The translations under genes and the position numbers were made by a program. From NCBI RefSeq assembly GCF_000718135.1, contig NZ_JOEM01000006.1:208088-272087 (forward strand): a stretch of DNA of 64,000 nucleotides, written 5' to 3'. Below the pieces are notes generated by a model. The model worked only from the letters and a program-made list of their open reading frames with translations, searched no databases and was not told the DNA's origin. Positions 6,565 to 15,223 of the stretch are shown one piece after another (the stretch's first letter is position 1; the number at the start of each line of letters is the position of its first letter). The stretch is from Streptomyces cyaneofuscatus. GTDB taxonomy: Bacteria > Actinomycetota > Actinomycetes > Streptomycetales > Streptomycetaceae.

Positions 6565-8397
6565 ATGAGCGAATCGGAGAATGTCTCGACCATGCCGGAG
6601 TGGGAGCAGCGGTTCCGCGCGCCCAGGGTGTCCCTGCCCGACTGGGCCGAGGACGCGCCTGACCGCTCGCTCTTCGTCTCCAACGCCACCGGGACCTACG
6701 AGCTGTACGCGTGGGACCGTGCGAGCGGGCGGCAGCGCCAGGTGACCGACCGGCCCAACGGGACCACCGACGGCGTGCTGACGCCGGACGGTGAGGCCAT
6801 CTGGTGGTTCAGCGACACCGACGGCGACGAGTTCGGTGTGTGGATGCGCCAGCCCTTCGGCGGCGGGGAGGACGAGCCCGCCGCCCCGGGCCTCGCGCCC
6901 TCGTATCCGGCGGGCCTCGCCATCGGGCGCGACGGGTCCGCGGTGATCGGCCGTTCCACGGATGAGGACGGGACGACCATCCATCTGGTGCCGCCCTCGG
7001 GCAGTGACGGGAGCGGGGGCGAAGCCGTTGAGATCTATCGGCATCGCGAGTCCGCCGGTGTGGGGGATCTGTCCTACGACGGGACGCTCATCGCGCTGGA
7101 GCACACCGAGCACGGCGACGCCATGCACTCCGCCCTGCGCGTGGTGCGCCCCGACGGCTCCACGGTGGCCGAGCTCGACGACACCGAGGGCGGCACCAAG
7201 GAGCTCGGGCTCGCCGTGCTGGGCTTCGCGCCGGTGGCCGGTGACCCCCGGCTCCTCGTGGGGCACCAGCGCCGGGGCCGGTGGGAGCCGATGATCTGGG
7301 ACCCGGTCGCGGGCACGGAGACCGCGCTCCCCGTCGACCTGCCCGGGGATGTGGGTGCCGAGTGGTATCCGGACGGGTCCGCCCTGCTCATCGAGCACAG
7401 CTTCGAGGCCCGCAGCGAGCTGTGGCGGTACGAGCCGGGGGCCGCGGAGCCCGTGCGCGTCGAAACCCCCGCCGGGACGGTGTCGGGCGCGACGGCCCGG
7501 CCGGACGGGACGGTGGAGTACCTCTGGTCCTCGGCCGCGCAGCCGCCCGTGGTGCGGTCGACGAGCGGTGCGGTGGTCCTGGACCCGCCGGGCGCCAAGG
7601 CCCCGGCCTCGGTGGCCGTCGAGGACGCGTGGGTGGAGGGGCCGGGGGGCCGGATCCATGCCCTCGTGCAGAAGCCCGCCACCGGGGATGGGCCCTTCCC
7701 CACTGTTTTCGAGATCCACGGTGGGCCGACCTGGCACGACAGTGACGCCTTCGCCTCCGGGCCCGCCGCCTGGGTGGACCACGGCTTCGCCGTCGTGCGG
7801 GTCAACTACCGGGGCTCGACCGGGTACGGCCGCGCCTGGACGGACGCCCTCAAGCACCGGGTCGGGCTGATCGAGCTGGAGGACATCGCGGCCGTGCGGG
7901 ACTGGTCGGTGAAGTCCGGGCTGGCGGACCCGCAGCGCCTGGTGCTGGCCGGCGGCTCCTGGGGCGGCTACCTCACCCTGCTCGGCCTCGGCACCCAGCC
8001 CGACGCCTGGGCGCTGGGTCTCGCGGCGGTGCCGGTCGCGGACTACGTCACGGCGTACCACGACGAGATGGAGGCCCTGAAGGCGATGGACCGCACGCTG
8101 CTGGGCGGTACGCCGGAGGAGGTGCCCGAGCGCTTCGAGGCCTCGTCCCCGCTGACGTACGTCGACGCGGTGCGCGCTCCCGTCTACATCTCGGCGGGCG
8201 TCAACGATCCGCGCTGCCCCATCCGTCAGGTGGAGAATTACGTGGACCGGCTGGCGGCGCGCGGCGCGGTGCACGAGGTCTACCGGTACGACGCCGGGCA
8301 TGGCTCGCTGGTGGTGGAGGAGCGCATCAAGCAGGTGCGGCTGGAGCTGGAGTTCGCCCTGAAGCACCTGGGGGGTGGTGACGTCCTGGGGGCGTGA
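6565..8397 (+). CDS. S9 family prolyl oligopeptidase
   Basis: A 610-residue serine peptidase or acyl-aminoacyl peptidase. Residues 1 to about 350 are a beta-propeller built from repeated WD40/PD40-like blades (for example LTPDGEAIWWFSDTDGDEFG). Residues 370-610 are the alpha/beta-hydrolase domain with nucleophile Ser465 in GGSWGGY, Asp548 in NDPRC and His579 in DAGHGS. No signal peptide is seen, so it should be cytoplasmic and trim short peptides. The open frame extends far upstream over the methyltransferase gene; I place the start at the ATG at 6565, with ATG at 6556 or 6592 also possible. Monocistronic by context. Confidence 0.9.
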   Translation: MSESENVSTMPEWEQRFRAPRVSLPDWAEDAPDRSLFVSNATGTYELYAWDRASGRQRQVTDRPNGTTDGVLTPDGEAIWWFSDTDGDEFGVWMRQPFGGGEDEPAAPGLAPSYPAGLAIGRDGSAVIGRSTDEDGTTIHLVPPSGSDGSGGEAVEIYRHRESAGVGDLSYDGTLIALEHTEHGDAMHSALRVVRPDGSTVAELDDTEGGTKELGLAVLGFAPVAGDPRLLVGHQRRGRWEPMIWDPVAGTETALPVDLPGDVGAEWYPDGSALLIEHSFEARSELWRYEPGAAEPVRVETPAGTVSGATARPDGTVEYLWSSAAQPPVVRSTSGAVVLDPPGAKAPASVAVEDAWVEGPGGRIHALVQKPATGDGPFPTVFEIHGGPTWHDSDAFASGPAAWVDHGFAVVRVNYRGSTGYGRAWTDALKHRVGLIELEDIAAVRDWSVKSGLADPQRLVLAGGSWGGYLTLLGLGTQPDAWALGLAAVPVADYVTAYHDEMEALKAMDRTLLGGTPEEVPERFEASSPLTYVDAVRAPVYISAGVNDPRCPIRQVENYVDRLAARGAVHEVYRYDAGHGSLVVEERIKQVRLELEFALKHLGGGDVLGA

Positions 8398-8488
8398 GGG
8401 TCTGGCGGGCCCCCACAGGGACGTAAGAGGCGGATAAAGGGGCGACCCCGCTCCAGAGGGCCGGAGCGGGGAACCGTACCTTGGTGGG

Positions 8489-9376
8489 GTGTACCGGTTC
8501 CTGCTGACCCCGCGATGGTGGGGGATCAACCTCTTCGTCGTGCTGGCCATCCCGTTCTGCGTGTTCATGGGCACCTGGCAGCTCGGCCGCTTCGAGGACC
8601 GTGTGCAGTCGCACGAGCAGGCGGAGAAAGCGCCCGATCCGAGCACCCGGGCCGCGAAGCCGCTGGACGAGCTGCTGCCCGTCGACAAGGTGACGTCCGG
8701 CCGCCCGGCCGTCGCGACCGGGACGTACGCCGACCAGTTCCTGGTCCCCGGCCGTGAGCTGGACGAGCGACGCGGCTTCTACGTCCTGAGCCTGCTGCGG
8801 ACCGAGGGGGGCAAGGCCCTGCCGGTGGTACGCGGGTGGCTGCCCGGCACCGCGGGCAGCGTCCCCGTGCCGGCCGCGCCGCAGGGCGAGGTCACCGTCA
8901 CCGGGGACCTCCAGGCCTCCGAGAACATCCACAGTGACGGCGTCGACACCAGAGGCGGGCTCCCCGCGGGCCAGCTCGGCATGATCAGTGCCGCGTCCCT
9001 GGTGAACCTGGTCGACTACGACGTGTACGACGCCTGGGTGACGCTTCCCGAGGCGGAGGCGGGCGGTGCGGGTGGCGCGTTGAAGCCGGTGCCCGCCGCC
9101 GCCCCGCAGGGCAGCGGGCTCGACCTCAAGGCGTTCCAGAACCTGGGGTACACGGGCGAGTGGTTCGTCTTCGCGGGCTTCGTGCTCTTCATGTGGTTCC
9201 GGCTGGTCCGCCGCGAGGCCGAGGCCGTCCGCGATGTCGCCCTCGGGCTCGTGCCGGAGGGCGAGGAGCCCCAGGAGGGCGAGAAAGCCGACGCCGGCGT
9301 TGCGGGAGCCGAGAAAGCCGAGCGAGCCGAGGCCGTACCGGCGTCTGAGACGACGAAGGCCGCGCAGGGATCGTAA
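8489..9376 (+). CDS. SURF1 family cytochrome oxidase assembly protein
   Basis: A 295-residue membrane protein of the SURF1 family, which assists assembly of haem-copper (cytochrome c) oxidase. It has the typical two transmembrane helices, one near residues 12-30 (INLFVVLAIPFCVFMGTWQL, with the family GTWQL motif) and one near 232-248 (FVFAGFVLFMWFRL). Between them is a periplasm-side domain containing the family-type VVRGWLPG and VTVTGDLQ stretches. The C-terminal 40 residues are an Ala/Glu-rich tail outside the family domain. Start codon GTG at 8489. It converges with the sigma-factor operon, leaving about 110 nt between. Confidence 0.9.
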   Translation: MYRFLLTPRWWGINLFVVLAIPFCVFMGTWQLGRFEDRVQSHEQAEKAPDPSTRAAKPLDELLPVDKVTSGRPAVATGTYADQFLVPGRELDERRGFYVLSLLRTEGGKALPVVRGWLPGTAGSVPVPAAPQGEVTVTGDLQASENIHSDGVDTRGGLPAGQLGMISAASLVNLVDYDVYDAWVTLPEAEAGGAGGALKPVPAAAPQGSGLDLKAFQNLGYTGEWFVFAGFVLFMWFRLVRREAEAVRDVALGLVPEGEEPQEGEKADAGVAGAEKAERAEAVPASETTKAAQGS

Positions 9377-9485
9377 GGCCCGTTGCGCTAGTAGGGCTCG
9401 TGGGGCCCTCAAGGGTCCGGTGAGCTCGTGGGGCTCTCAGGGGCCCGGTGAGTCTGTCGCGTTCTCGGTCGCGGCGGTGGTCCGG

Positions 9486-10763
9486 CTACGACGTGGGCAG
9501 TACGCCCGTCCGGTAGATCGTGCCCGCGCAGGCGTTGTCGATCTTCGTCTCGGCCGTGGGCGCGCCCGTCTCCGGGGTGTGCGTCACGGCGATGCTGCCG
9601 TCCGCCGAGGAGCCGTCCTCCCGCAGCGACTGGGTGTCGGTGCCGGACTGGCCGGAGCTCTCGCCCGTCGATCCCCCGGTGCTCGTGCCCGTGTCCGGCG
9701 ACGGGGTGGGGGTCGGTGAGGGGGCCACGGTCGGGCAGGTGTCGTCGGGGACCCAGGCGAACTGCACCTCGTAGGCCATGGAGGGCTTCAGCAGCACCGT
9801 GCCCGGCTCCTGCGAGGGGTCGGGCAGGCCGGGGGCCGCGTCGCCCGCCGTGTGCTGGATGACGTTGATCTTGAGTGGGTCGGCGGCGCCGAGGGCGGTG
9901 AAGCCGACGGTGCCGTTGCTGCTGACCGTGCAGTCCGCGCCGGAGACGTTCGCGATCTTGAAGCTGCCGTAGACCGTGCCGTCGGCGCCCGGGGTGCCCG
10001 CTCCCGCGGAGGCGACGCCGAGCTGGCCCGGGTCGCAGACCGGCAGGGCGGCGAGATCCGCCGGCGGGGGCGTGGAGGGGCCGCCCGTCGTGGCGCCATC
10101 CACCGGGTCCTCCGTGCGGTCCGCCGAGGGGTTCTCCTCGGAAGGCTGCGGTTCGCCGACGCTGCCCCGGCTCTCCTGGTAGGTGGGCTCCACGGTCCGG
10201 TCGCCCGGCGCCTGGGGCCCCGGCTCCGCCCCCTTGCCGCCCTGGGCCTGCTCGCCGTGTCCGGCGATGGCGGGGGACGCGGTGGCCGGGCCGTCGGAGT
10301 TCGCCACGTGCACGAAGGCGGGGACCGCGGTGCCGATCAGCAGCGCCGCCGCGGCCGCGCCGACGACGGCCTGCCGCCGGCGGGCGCGCCGGGCGGGCAC
10401 CGCGCGCTGGAGGTGCTCCAGGGTCCGGTCGGAGGGTTCGAGGTCCCCCACGGCACCGTGCAGCATCCGGCGCAGGGCGGCCTCGTCCAGCTCGCCGTCA
10501 CCGGTTCCGAGCCCGCTCCGGACGCCCGCGAAGAGGTCGGTGAGCGTACCGGCGGAGGAGTCCGCGGAGTCGGCGGGGACGCTCTCGTCCGGTTCTCGGG
10601 GCGCGCTCTTCCCGCCCGGAGCGCCCGGACCGCGCGGACCGTCCGGTCGGTCCGGCTGCTCCGGATCGGTGTGCGGAGTGTTCTCCGGCCCGTGGTTCAC
10701 AATTCCGTTTCCCGTCGGGTCATTCTCGTGCCTGTGCTCGTGCCGGTGGCCGGGCCCGCTCAT
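9486..10763 (-). CDS. single-pass membrane protein coupled to sigma factor
   Basis: A 425-residue protein with a long cytoplasmic N-terminus rich in His, Pro and charged residues (HRHEHRHEN), then LDEAALRRMLHGAVGDLEPS and HLQRAVPARRARRR. One transmembrane helix follows near residues 135-155 (VVGAAAAALLIGTAVPAFVH), then a Pro/Ser/Thr/Gly-rich extracytoplasmic region with a probable beta domain (LPVCDPGQLGVASAGAGTPG ... FAWVPDDTCPTV). Its ATG overlaps the stop of the upstream sigma-factor gene as ATGA, so the two are translated together. The layout (cytoplasmic helix, one membrane span, outer domain) suggests an anti-sigma-like or sensor role, but no zinc anti-sigma HxxxCxxC motif is visible. 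This is inference. Confidence 0.75.
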   Translation of the reverse strand: MSGPGHRHEHRHENDPTGNGIVNHGPENTPHTDPEQPDRPDGPRGPGAPGGKSAPREPDESVPADSADSSAGTLTDLFAGVRSGLGTGDGELDEAALRRMLHGAVGDLEPSDRTLEHLQRAVPARRARRRQAVVGAAAAALLIGTAVPAFVHVANSDGPATASPAIAGHGEQAQGGKGAEPGPQAPGDRTVEPTYQESRGSVGEPQPSEENPSADRTEDPVDGATTGGPSTPPPADLAALPVCDPGQLGVASAGAGTPGADGTVYGSFKIANVSGADCTVSSNGTVGFTALGAADPLKINVIQHTAGDAAPGLPDPSQEPGTVLLKPSMAYEVQFAWVPDDTCPTVAPSPTPTPSPDTGTSTGGSTGESSGQSGTDTQSLREDGSSADGSIAVTHTPETGAPTAETKIDNACAGTIYRTGVLPTS

Positions 10764-11422
10764 GTCTGGGCCTCCATCACGACGCGCAGCGCCGCGATAC
10801 CGCGGGAACCGTACGCCTTGACGGAGCCCAGCGAAACTCCGAGCGTCTCCGCGACCTGGGCCTCCGTCATGTCCGCGAAGTAGCGCAGGACCAGCACCTC
10901 GCGCTGGCGCCGCTGGAGGCCTTTCATGGCCTTGATCAGGGCGTCCCGCTCCAGCTGGTCGTAGGCGCCCTCCTCCGCGCTCGCCATGTCCGGCATGGGC
11001 TTGGAGAGCAGCTTGAGCCCGAGGATGCGGCGGCGGAGCGCGGAGCGCGACAGGTTGACGACGGTCTGGCGCAGATACGCGAGCGTCTTCTCCGGCTCCC
11101 GGACGCGGTTGCGCGCGGAGTGCACCCGGATGAACGCCTCCTGCACCACGTCCTCGCAGGACGCGGTGTCGTCCAGGAGCAGGGCCGCGAGGCCGAGCAG
11201 CGAACGGTAGTGGGCGCGGTAGGTCTCGGTGAGATGGTCGACCGTGGTTCCTGCTGCCACCGTCTCGTCAGCACCCCCGCGCTGCGAGGGCAGCTGGGCC
11301 GGGCGTGCGGCGGGCATGGGCGCGATCACCGGCATGCCGCCGGGCGCGCGGGGCCGCCGGGGCGGACGCATGGTCGCGCCTCGCAACGGGCCCACCACTG
11401 TGATGTCGAGAACCTCTGCCAC
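10760..11422 (-). CDS. SigE-family RNA polymerase sigma factor
   Basis: A 220-residue group 4 (ECF-like) sigma factor. Region 2 runs from TYRAHYRSLLGLAALLLDDT through CEDVVQEAFIRVHSA; region 4 is AMKGLQRRQREVLVLRYFAD followed by the helix-turn-helix MTEAQVAETLGVSLGSVKAY. The first 55 residues are a proline-rich extension not found in most family members, so the true start may lie further in (for example the ATG at 11371); the GTG at 11422 is the outermost candidate. It directs transcription of an unknown regulon. The neighbouring order sigma-asd-ask matches what I remember of Streptomyces chromosomes, supporting a core rather than acquired gene. Confidence 0.9.
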   Translation of the reverse strand: MAEVLDITVVGPLRGATMRPPRRPRAPGGMPVIAPMPAARPAQLPSQRGGADETVAAGTTVDHLTETYRAHYRSLLGLAALLLDDTASCEDVVQEAFIRVHSARNRVREPEKTLAYLRQTVVNLSRSALRRRILGLKLLSKPMPDMASAEEGAYDQLERDALIKAMKGLQRRQREVLVLRYFADMTEAQVAETLGVSLGSVKAYGSRGIAALRVVMEAQT

Positions 11423-11722
11423 GCCTGTTGGACACGCTGCCCCCCGTCAGGGTTGTACGCGTACGGCGCCGCGTTCGGCGCTGTGCGACATGCCCTCATA
11501 CGTACCTGCTCTTCCCCAAATGCCCCGTAAACGCGTCCCCGTCACGCAAGAAGTGACGGCATAGACGCTGCCCGGCCGACGTGCGGTTGCAGAAGGCCGG
11601 GAGATCATCGTCGGATATGACAACGCCCCAGCTCAAGAGGTTCAGACCAGGTAATTGCTCATAGGGCGTTCACAGATCCTACAAAACAGGTTCGACCGCC
11701 AGGTTCGATCAAAGGGGCTCGC
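11423..11722. other. intergenic region before sigma operon
   Basis: No gene seen. It contains an inverted repeat CCGTCAC/GTGACGG (11539-11545 and 11553-11559) that could be an asd-side terminator or an operator for the sigma gene. The sigma-operon promoter must also lie here. Confidence 0.4.
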
Positions 11723-12796
11723 TCAGGCGAGGGTAATTTCGGCGGCCACCGATTCCGCGATCTGCGCCACGTTCAAAGCCGCACCTTTACGGAGATTATC
11801 GCCGCAAATGAACATTTCCAGGGCGCGGGGATCATCCATCGAGCGCCGTACCCGGCCGACCCAGGTGGGGTCGGTGCCCACGACGTCGGACGGGGTGGGG
11901 AAGTCTCCGGACGCCGGGTTGTCGAAGAGCACGACGCCGGGGGCGGTCGCCAGGATCTCGTGGGCCCGGTCGACGGCGACCTCGTTCTCGAAGCGCGCGT
12001 GGACGGACATGGAGTGCGTCGCGACGACGGGGACGTACACGCAGGTCGCGGTGGTCTTGAGGTCCGGCAGGCCCAGCACCTTGCGGCACTCCTCGCGGAT
12101 GGCGAGCTCTTCGGAGGACCAGCCGTTGCCGGCGTCCGTACCGGCCCAGGGCACGACGTTCAGGGCCACGGGTGCCGCGAACGGACTTCCGGCGGCGGAG
12201 GCGCCGTCGCCGAGGGCCCGACGTACGTCTCCGGGGTGGGTGCCCAGCTCCGTACCGGCCACCAGCGACAGCTGTTCGCGCAGGGCGGTGACGCCGTCGC
12301 GGCCCGCGCCGCTGACCGCCTGGTAGGAGGAGACGATCAGTTCGCGCAGCCCGAATTCCGCGTGCAGCGCGCCGACCGCGACGATCAGCGACAGCGTGGT
12401 GCAGTTCGGGGACGCGACGATGCCGCGCGGTCTGAGCCGGGTGGCGTGCGCGTTGATCTCGGGGACGACCAGCGGTACGTCGTCGTCGAGGCGGAAGGCC
12501 GCCGAGTCGTCGATGACGACGGCGCCCTTGGCCGCGGCGATCGGGGCCCAGTGGGCGGACACGTCGTCCGGCACCAGGAAGAGGGCCACGTCCACGCCGT
12601 CGAACACGTCCTCGGCGAGCGCGAGCACCTCGCTCTCCTCACCGCGCACGACCAGCTTCCTGCCGGCCGAGCGCGGTGAGGCGACGAGTCTGACCTCGCC
12701 CCAGACGTCCGCGTGCTGCGAGAGGATCCGGAGCATGACGCCGCCGATCGCCCCGGTCGCACCGACGACCGCGAGCGAAGGGCGGCGTGCTGTCAT
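11723..12796 (-). CDS. asd: aspartate-semialdehyde dehydrogenase
   Basis: A 357-residue NADPH-dependent enzyme that reduces aspartyl-4-phosphate to aspartate semialdehyde, the branch point for lysine/diaminopimelate, threonine and methionine. The N-terminal Rossmann motif is GATGAIG (residues 12-18); the catalytic cysteine is Cys132 in ASPNCTT, and the EINAHAT stretch and substrate-binding downstream segments are present. The length matches the family. Its ATG overlaps the aspartokinase stop as ATGA, so the consecutive enzymes are translationally coupled, with substrate from Ask passed directly to Asd. Cytoplasmic, housekeeping. Confidence 0.95.
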   Translation of the reverse strand: MTARRPSLAVVGATGAIGGVMLRILSQHADVWGEVRLVASPRSAGRKLVVRGEESEVLALAEDVFDGVDVALFLVPDDVSAHWAPIAAAKGAVVIDDSAAFRLDDDVPLVVPEINAHATRLRPRGIVASPNCTTLSLIVAVGALHAEFGLRELIVSSYQAVSGAGRDGVTALREQLSLVAGTELGTHPGDVRRALGDGASAAGSPFAAPVALNVVPWAGTDAGNGWSSEELAIREECRKVLGLPDLKTTATCVYVPVVATHSMSVHARFENEVAVDRAHEILATAPGVVLFDNPASGDFPTPSDVVGTDPTWVGRVRRSMDDPRALEMFICGDNLRKGAALNVAQIAESVAAEITLA

Positions 12797-14064
12797 CGGC
12801 CGGTGCCTCCGTAGACGACGGCCTCGTCGGAGTCGCTGTCGAGGCCGAAGGCGGTGTGCACGGCGCGCACGGCCTCGTTGACGTCGTCGGCCCGCGTGAC
12901 CACCGAGATGCGGATCTCGGAGGTCGAGATGAGCTCGATGTTCACGCCCGCGTCGGAGAGCGCCTCGAAGAAGCCGGCGGTGACGCCCGGGTTGGTCTTC
13001 ATACCGGCGCCGACCAGGGAGATCTTGGCGATCTGGTCGTCGTAGCGCAGCGACTCGAAGCCGATGGAGCCCTTGGCCCGCTCCAGGGCGTCGATGGCCT
13101 TGCGGCCCTCGGCCTTGGGGAGGGTGAAGGAGATGTCCGTCAGGCCGGTCGACGCGGCGGAGACGTTCTGCACCACCATGTCGATGTTGACCTCGGCGTT
13201 GGCGATGGCGCGGAAGATCGCGGCCGCCTCGCCCGGCTTGTCCGGGACGCCGACGACGGTGACCTTGGCCTCCGAGACGTCGTGGGCGACTCCGGAGATG
13301 ATCGCGTGCTCCACCTTCTGGTCCCCTTGCGGCTCGTTGCTGACCCAGGTGCCGCGCAGTCCGGAGAAGGACGAGCGGACGTGGATCGGGATGTTGTAAC
13401 GGCGTGCGTACTCGACGCAGCGGTGCAGCAGCACCTTGGAGCCGGACGCGGCCAGCTCCAGCATGTCCTCGAAGGAGATCCAGTCGATCTTCTTCGCCTT
13501 CTTCACGACCCGGGGGTCCGCGGTGAAGACGCCGTCGACGTCCGTGTAGATCTCACAGACCTCGGCGTCCAGCGCGGCGGCCAGCGCGACGGCGGTCGTG
13601 TCCGACCCGCCGCGGCCGAGGGTGGTGATGTTCTTGCCCTCCTGGCTCACGCCCTGGAACCCGGCGACGATGGCGATGTTGCCCTCGTCGATCGAGGTCC
13701 GGATGCGGCCCGGCGTGACGTCGATGATGCGCGCTTTGTTGTGGACCGAGTCGGTGATGACACCGGCCTGGCTGCCCGTGAACGACTGGGCCTCGTGGCC
13801 CAGGTTCTTGATCGCCATCGCCAGCAGGGCCATGGAGATCCGCTCGCCGGCGGTCAGCAGCATGTCGAACTCACGGCCGGCAGGGATCGGTGAGACCTGC
13901 TCGGCGAGATCTATCAACTCGTCCGTCGTGTCGCCCATCGCGGACACCACGACAACCACCTGGTTGCCGTTCCTCTTGGCGTCGACGACTCGCTTGGCGA
14001 CCCGCTTGATGCCCTCGGCATCGGCTACGGAGGAGCCTCCGTACTTCTGCACGACAAGGCCCAC
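12793..14064 (-). CDS. ask: aspartokinase
   Basis: A 423-residue aspartate kinase that phosphorylates aspartate as the first step of the aspartate amino-acid family. The catalytic domain begins [15 protein letters not shown], includes [16 protein letters not shown] and [20 protein letters not shown], and ends near residue 245. Two ACT regulatory domains follow ([20 protein letters not shown] and [20 protein letters not shown]), which in actinobacteria bind lysine and threonine for feedback control. I use the GTG at 14064 because GAGGAG sits 5 nt upstream and the family starts [10 protein letters not shown]; an upstream ATG at 14085 would add seven residues. In relatives an internal start yields a separate beta subunit. 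The PKS cluster begins a few genes upstream. Confidence 0.95.
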   Translation of the reverse strand: MGLVVQKYGGSSVADAEGIKRVAKRVVDAKRNGNQVVVVVSAMGDTTDELIDLAEQVSPIPAGREFDMLLTAGERISMALLAMAIKNLGHEAQSFTGSQAGVITDSVHNKARIIDVTPGRIRTSIDEGNIAIVAGFQGVSQEGKNITTLGRGGSDTTAVALAAALDAEVCEIYTDVDGVFTADPRVVKKAKKIDWISFEDMLELAASGSKVLLHRCVEYARRYNIPIHVRSSFSGLRGTWVSNEPQGDQKVEHAIISGVAHDVSEAKVTVVGVPDKPGEAAAIFRAIANAEVNIDMVVQNVSAASTGLTDISFTLPKAEGRKAIDALERAKGSIGFESLRYDDQIAKISLVGAGMKTNPGVTAGFFEALSDAGVNIELISTSEIRISVVTRADDVNEAVRAVHTAFGLDSDSDEAVVYGGTGR

Positions 14065-14312
14065 GTGCGCTCCTCGCTCAGTCATTACTGCGGTCGGCTC
14101 AGTTTAACGAGCAGCCCGGAATCGACCCGTCCATACCAGATGGTGAGATGTCCCGCCCACAACCCGGTACGGCGTGTCGACCCGAACCGCTCGTAAGGAG
14201 TTGCTGCCCATCCCGGAGGAGCGCACTCCCTTTTGTGTCCCAGCCCACACGTTCCAGCCCACACCTTCAGGGGGGAATGCGCGAGCCGGGCGGCGCCGGG
14301 CGGAGTACGTGC

Positions 14313-14669
14313 CTACCGGCGCCGCTCGGTGGCCTCGATGTAGTCGCCGAGGGAGCGGCGGGTGTCGAGCAGGGCGTCGATGCGCGCGTCGATTCCCCGG
14401 AGCCGGGCCCGCAGGACGTCCAGCACCTCGGCGCACGGTTCGAGCTCGGGTGACGGGCCGGTCGCGCAGGGGAGGGTGTACGCGATCTCCGTGGTGGACA
14501 GGCCGGCCGCGAGGAGGTTGCGGATCTGGGTGACGGTGAGGACGACGTCGTCGGTGTACTCGCGGTATCCGCCGGGGCTCCGGGTGGGCCGTAACAGTCC
14601 CTGGGATTCGTAGTACCGCAGAAGGTGTGCGTTGACCCCGGTCCGCCGGCTCAGTTCCCCGATCAACAT
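14313..14669 (-). CDS. MerR-family transcriptional regulator
   Basis: A 118-residue MerR-type activator. The DNA-binding head is MLIGELSRRTGVNAHLLRYY followed by ESQGLLRPTRSPGGYREYTD, then a dimerisation coiled coil (VLDVLRARLRGIDARIDALL). The effector-binding tail is short, with single Cys at about residues 67 and 77 and no metal-binding CxxC pattern, so the ligand may be an organic compound or oxidant. The ATG at 14669 follows AAGGAGGAACAGGC, a strong ribosome site. It is divergent from the flavin-fold oxidoreductase gene, and a symmetric site between the two start codons is the probable operator, so the regulator likely controls that gene and itself. Confidence 0.9.
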   Translation of the reverse strand: MLIGELSRRTGVNAHLLRYYESQGLLRPTRSPGGYREYTDDVVLTVTQIRNLLAAGLSTTEIAYTLPCATGPSPELEPCAEVLDVLRARLRGIDARIDALLDTRRSLGDYIEATERRR

Positions 14670-14681
14670 GCCTGTTCCTCC

Positions 14682-14712
14682 TTGACCTTCATACCGGTGT
14701 GAAGGTTGATGA
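14682..14712 (+). promoter_or_regulatory. MerR-type operator/promoter
   Basis: ACCTTCA (14685-14691) and TGAAGGT (14700-14706) form a perfect inverted repeat around TACCGGTG. It lies between a -35-like TTGACC (14682-14687) and the -10 region near 14707-14712, the stretched spacer geometry used by MerR regulators. The predicted transcript start is at or next to the ATG at 14720, suggesting a leaderless message. Confidence 0.6.
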
Positions 14713-14719
14713 TGCCCCC

Positions 14720-15151
14720 ATGACCACGACACCCTTCAACCCGCACGCCCTCCTCGCGAAGAGCAGTCTCGGCACGCTCGCGACGGTCAAGTCGGACGGC
14801 CGGCCCCAGCTCTCCCCCGTCCAGCCCTTCTTCGACCAGGAGGCCGGCGTCATCTATGTATCGACCAGTCACGGAACGGCCAAGACGGCGAACCTGCGCC
14901 GGGACGCGCGCGCCACGCTGATGGTGCTGAGCTCCGACGGGTGGGAGTGGGCCACCGCCGAGGGCGTCGCCACGCTCACCGGGCCGGGCGAGGACCCGCA
15001 CGGCCCGGAGGTCGAGGCGCTGGTGGACTACTACCGCAAGGCGGCCGGTGAGCACCCGGACTGGGACGAGTACCGCGAGGCGATGGTGTCGGGCCGCCGG
15101 GTACTCATCACGATGACCGTGGACCACGTGTACGGCGCCCGGGTGTCCTGA
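14720..15151 (+). CDS. pyridoxamine 5'-phosphate oxidase-fold protein
   Basis: A 143-residue split-barrel flavin-binding protein of the PPOX family, often an F420- or FMN-dependent reductase in actinobacteria. It starts TTTPFNPHALLAKSSLGTLA, with the family segments RPQLSPVQPFF, GVIYVSTSHGTAKTANLRRD and RATLMVLSSDGW that build the cofactor barrel, and VDYYRKAAGEHPDWDEYREA near the end. The ATG at 14720 is used; an in-frame ATG at 14699 lies within the operator and is unlikely. Divergent from the MerR gene, which probably activates it. Its substrate is unknown. It probably flanks the PKS cluster rather than serving it. Confidence 0.85.
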   Translation: MTTTPFNPHALLAKSSLGTLATVKSDGRPQLSPVQPFFDQEAGVIYVSTSHGTAKTANLRRDARATLMVLSSDGWEWATAEGVATLTGPGEDPHGPEVEALVDYYRKAAGEHPDWDEYREAMVSGRRVLITMTVDHVYGARVS

Positions 15152-15223
15152 CGGCACGCCGCGCACAGCTTCCTGCCCCGCACGGTCCGTCGACCGGACC
15201 GCGCGGGGCAGGAGGGTTCGGTG

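Noticed and set aside
6496..8688. 730-residue minus-strand open frame
   Set aside because: Shadow of the S9 peptidase with its GGSWGGY motif on the other strand.
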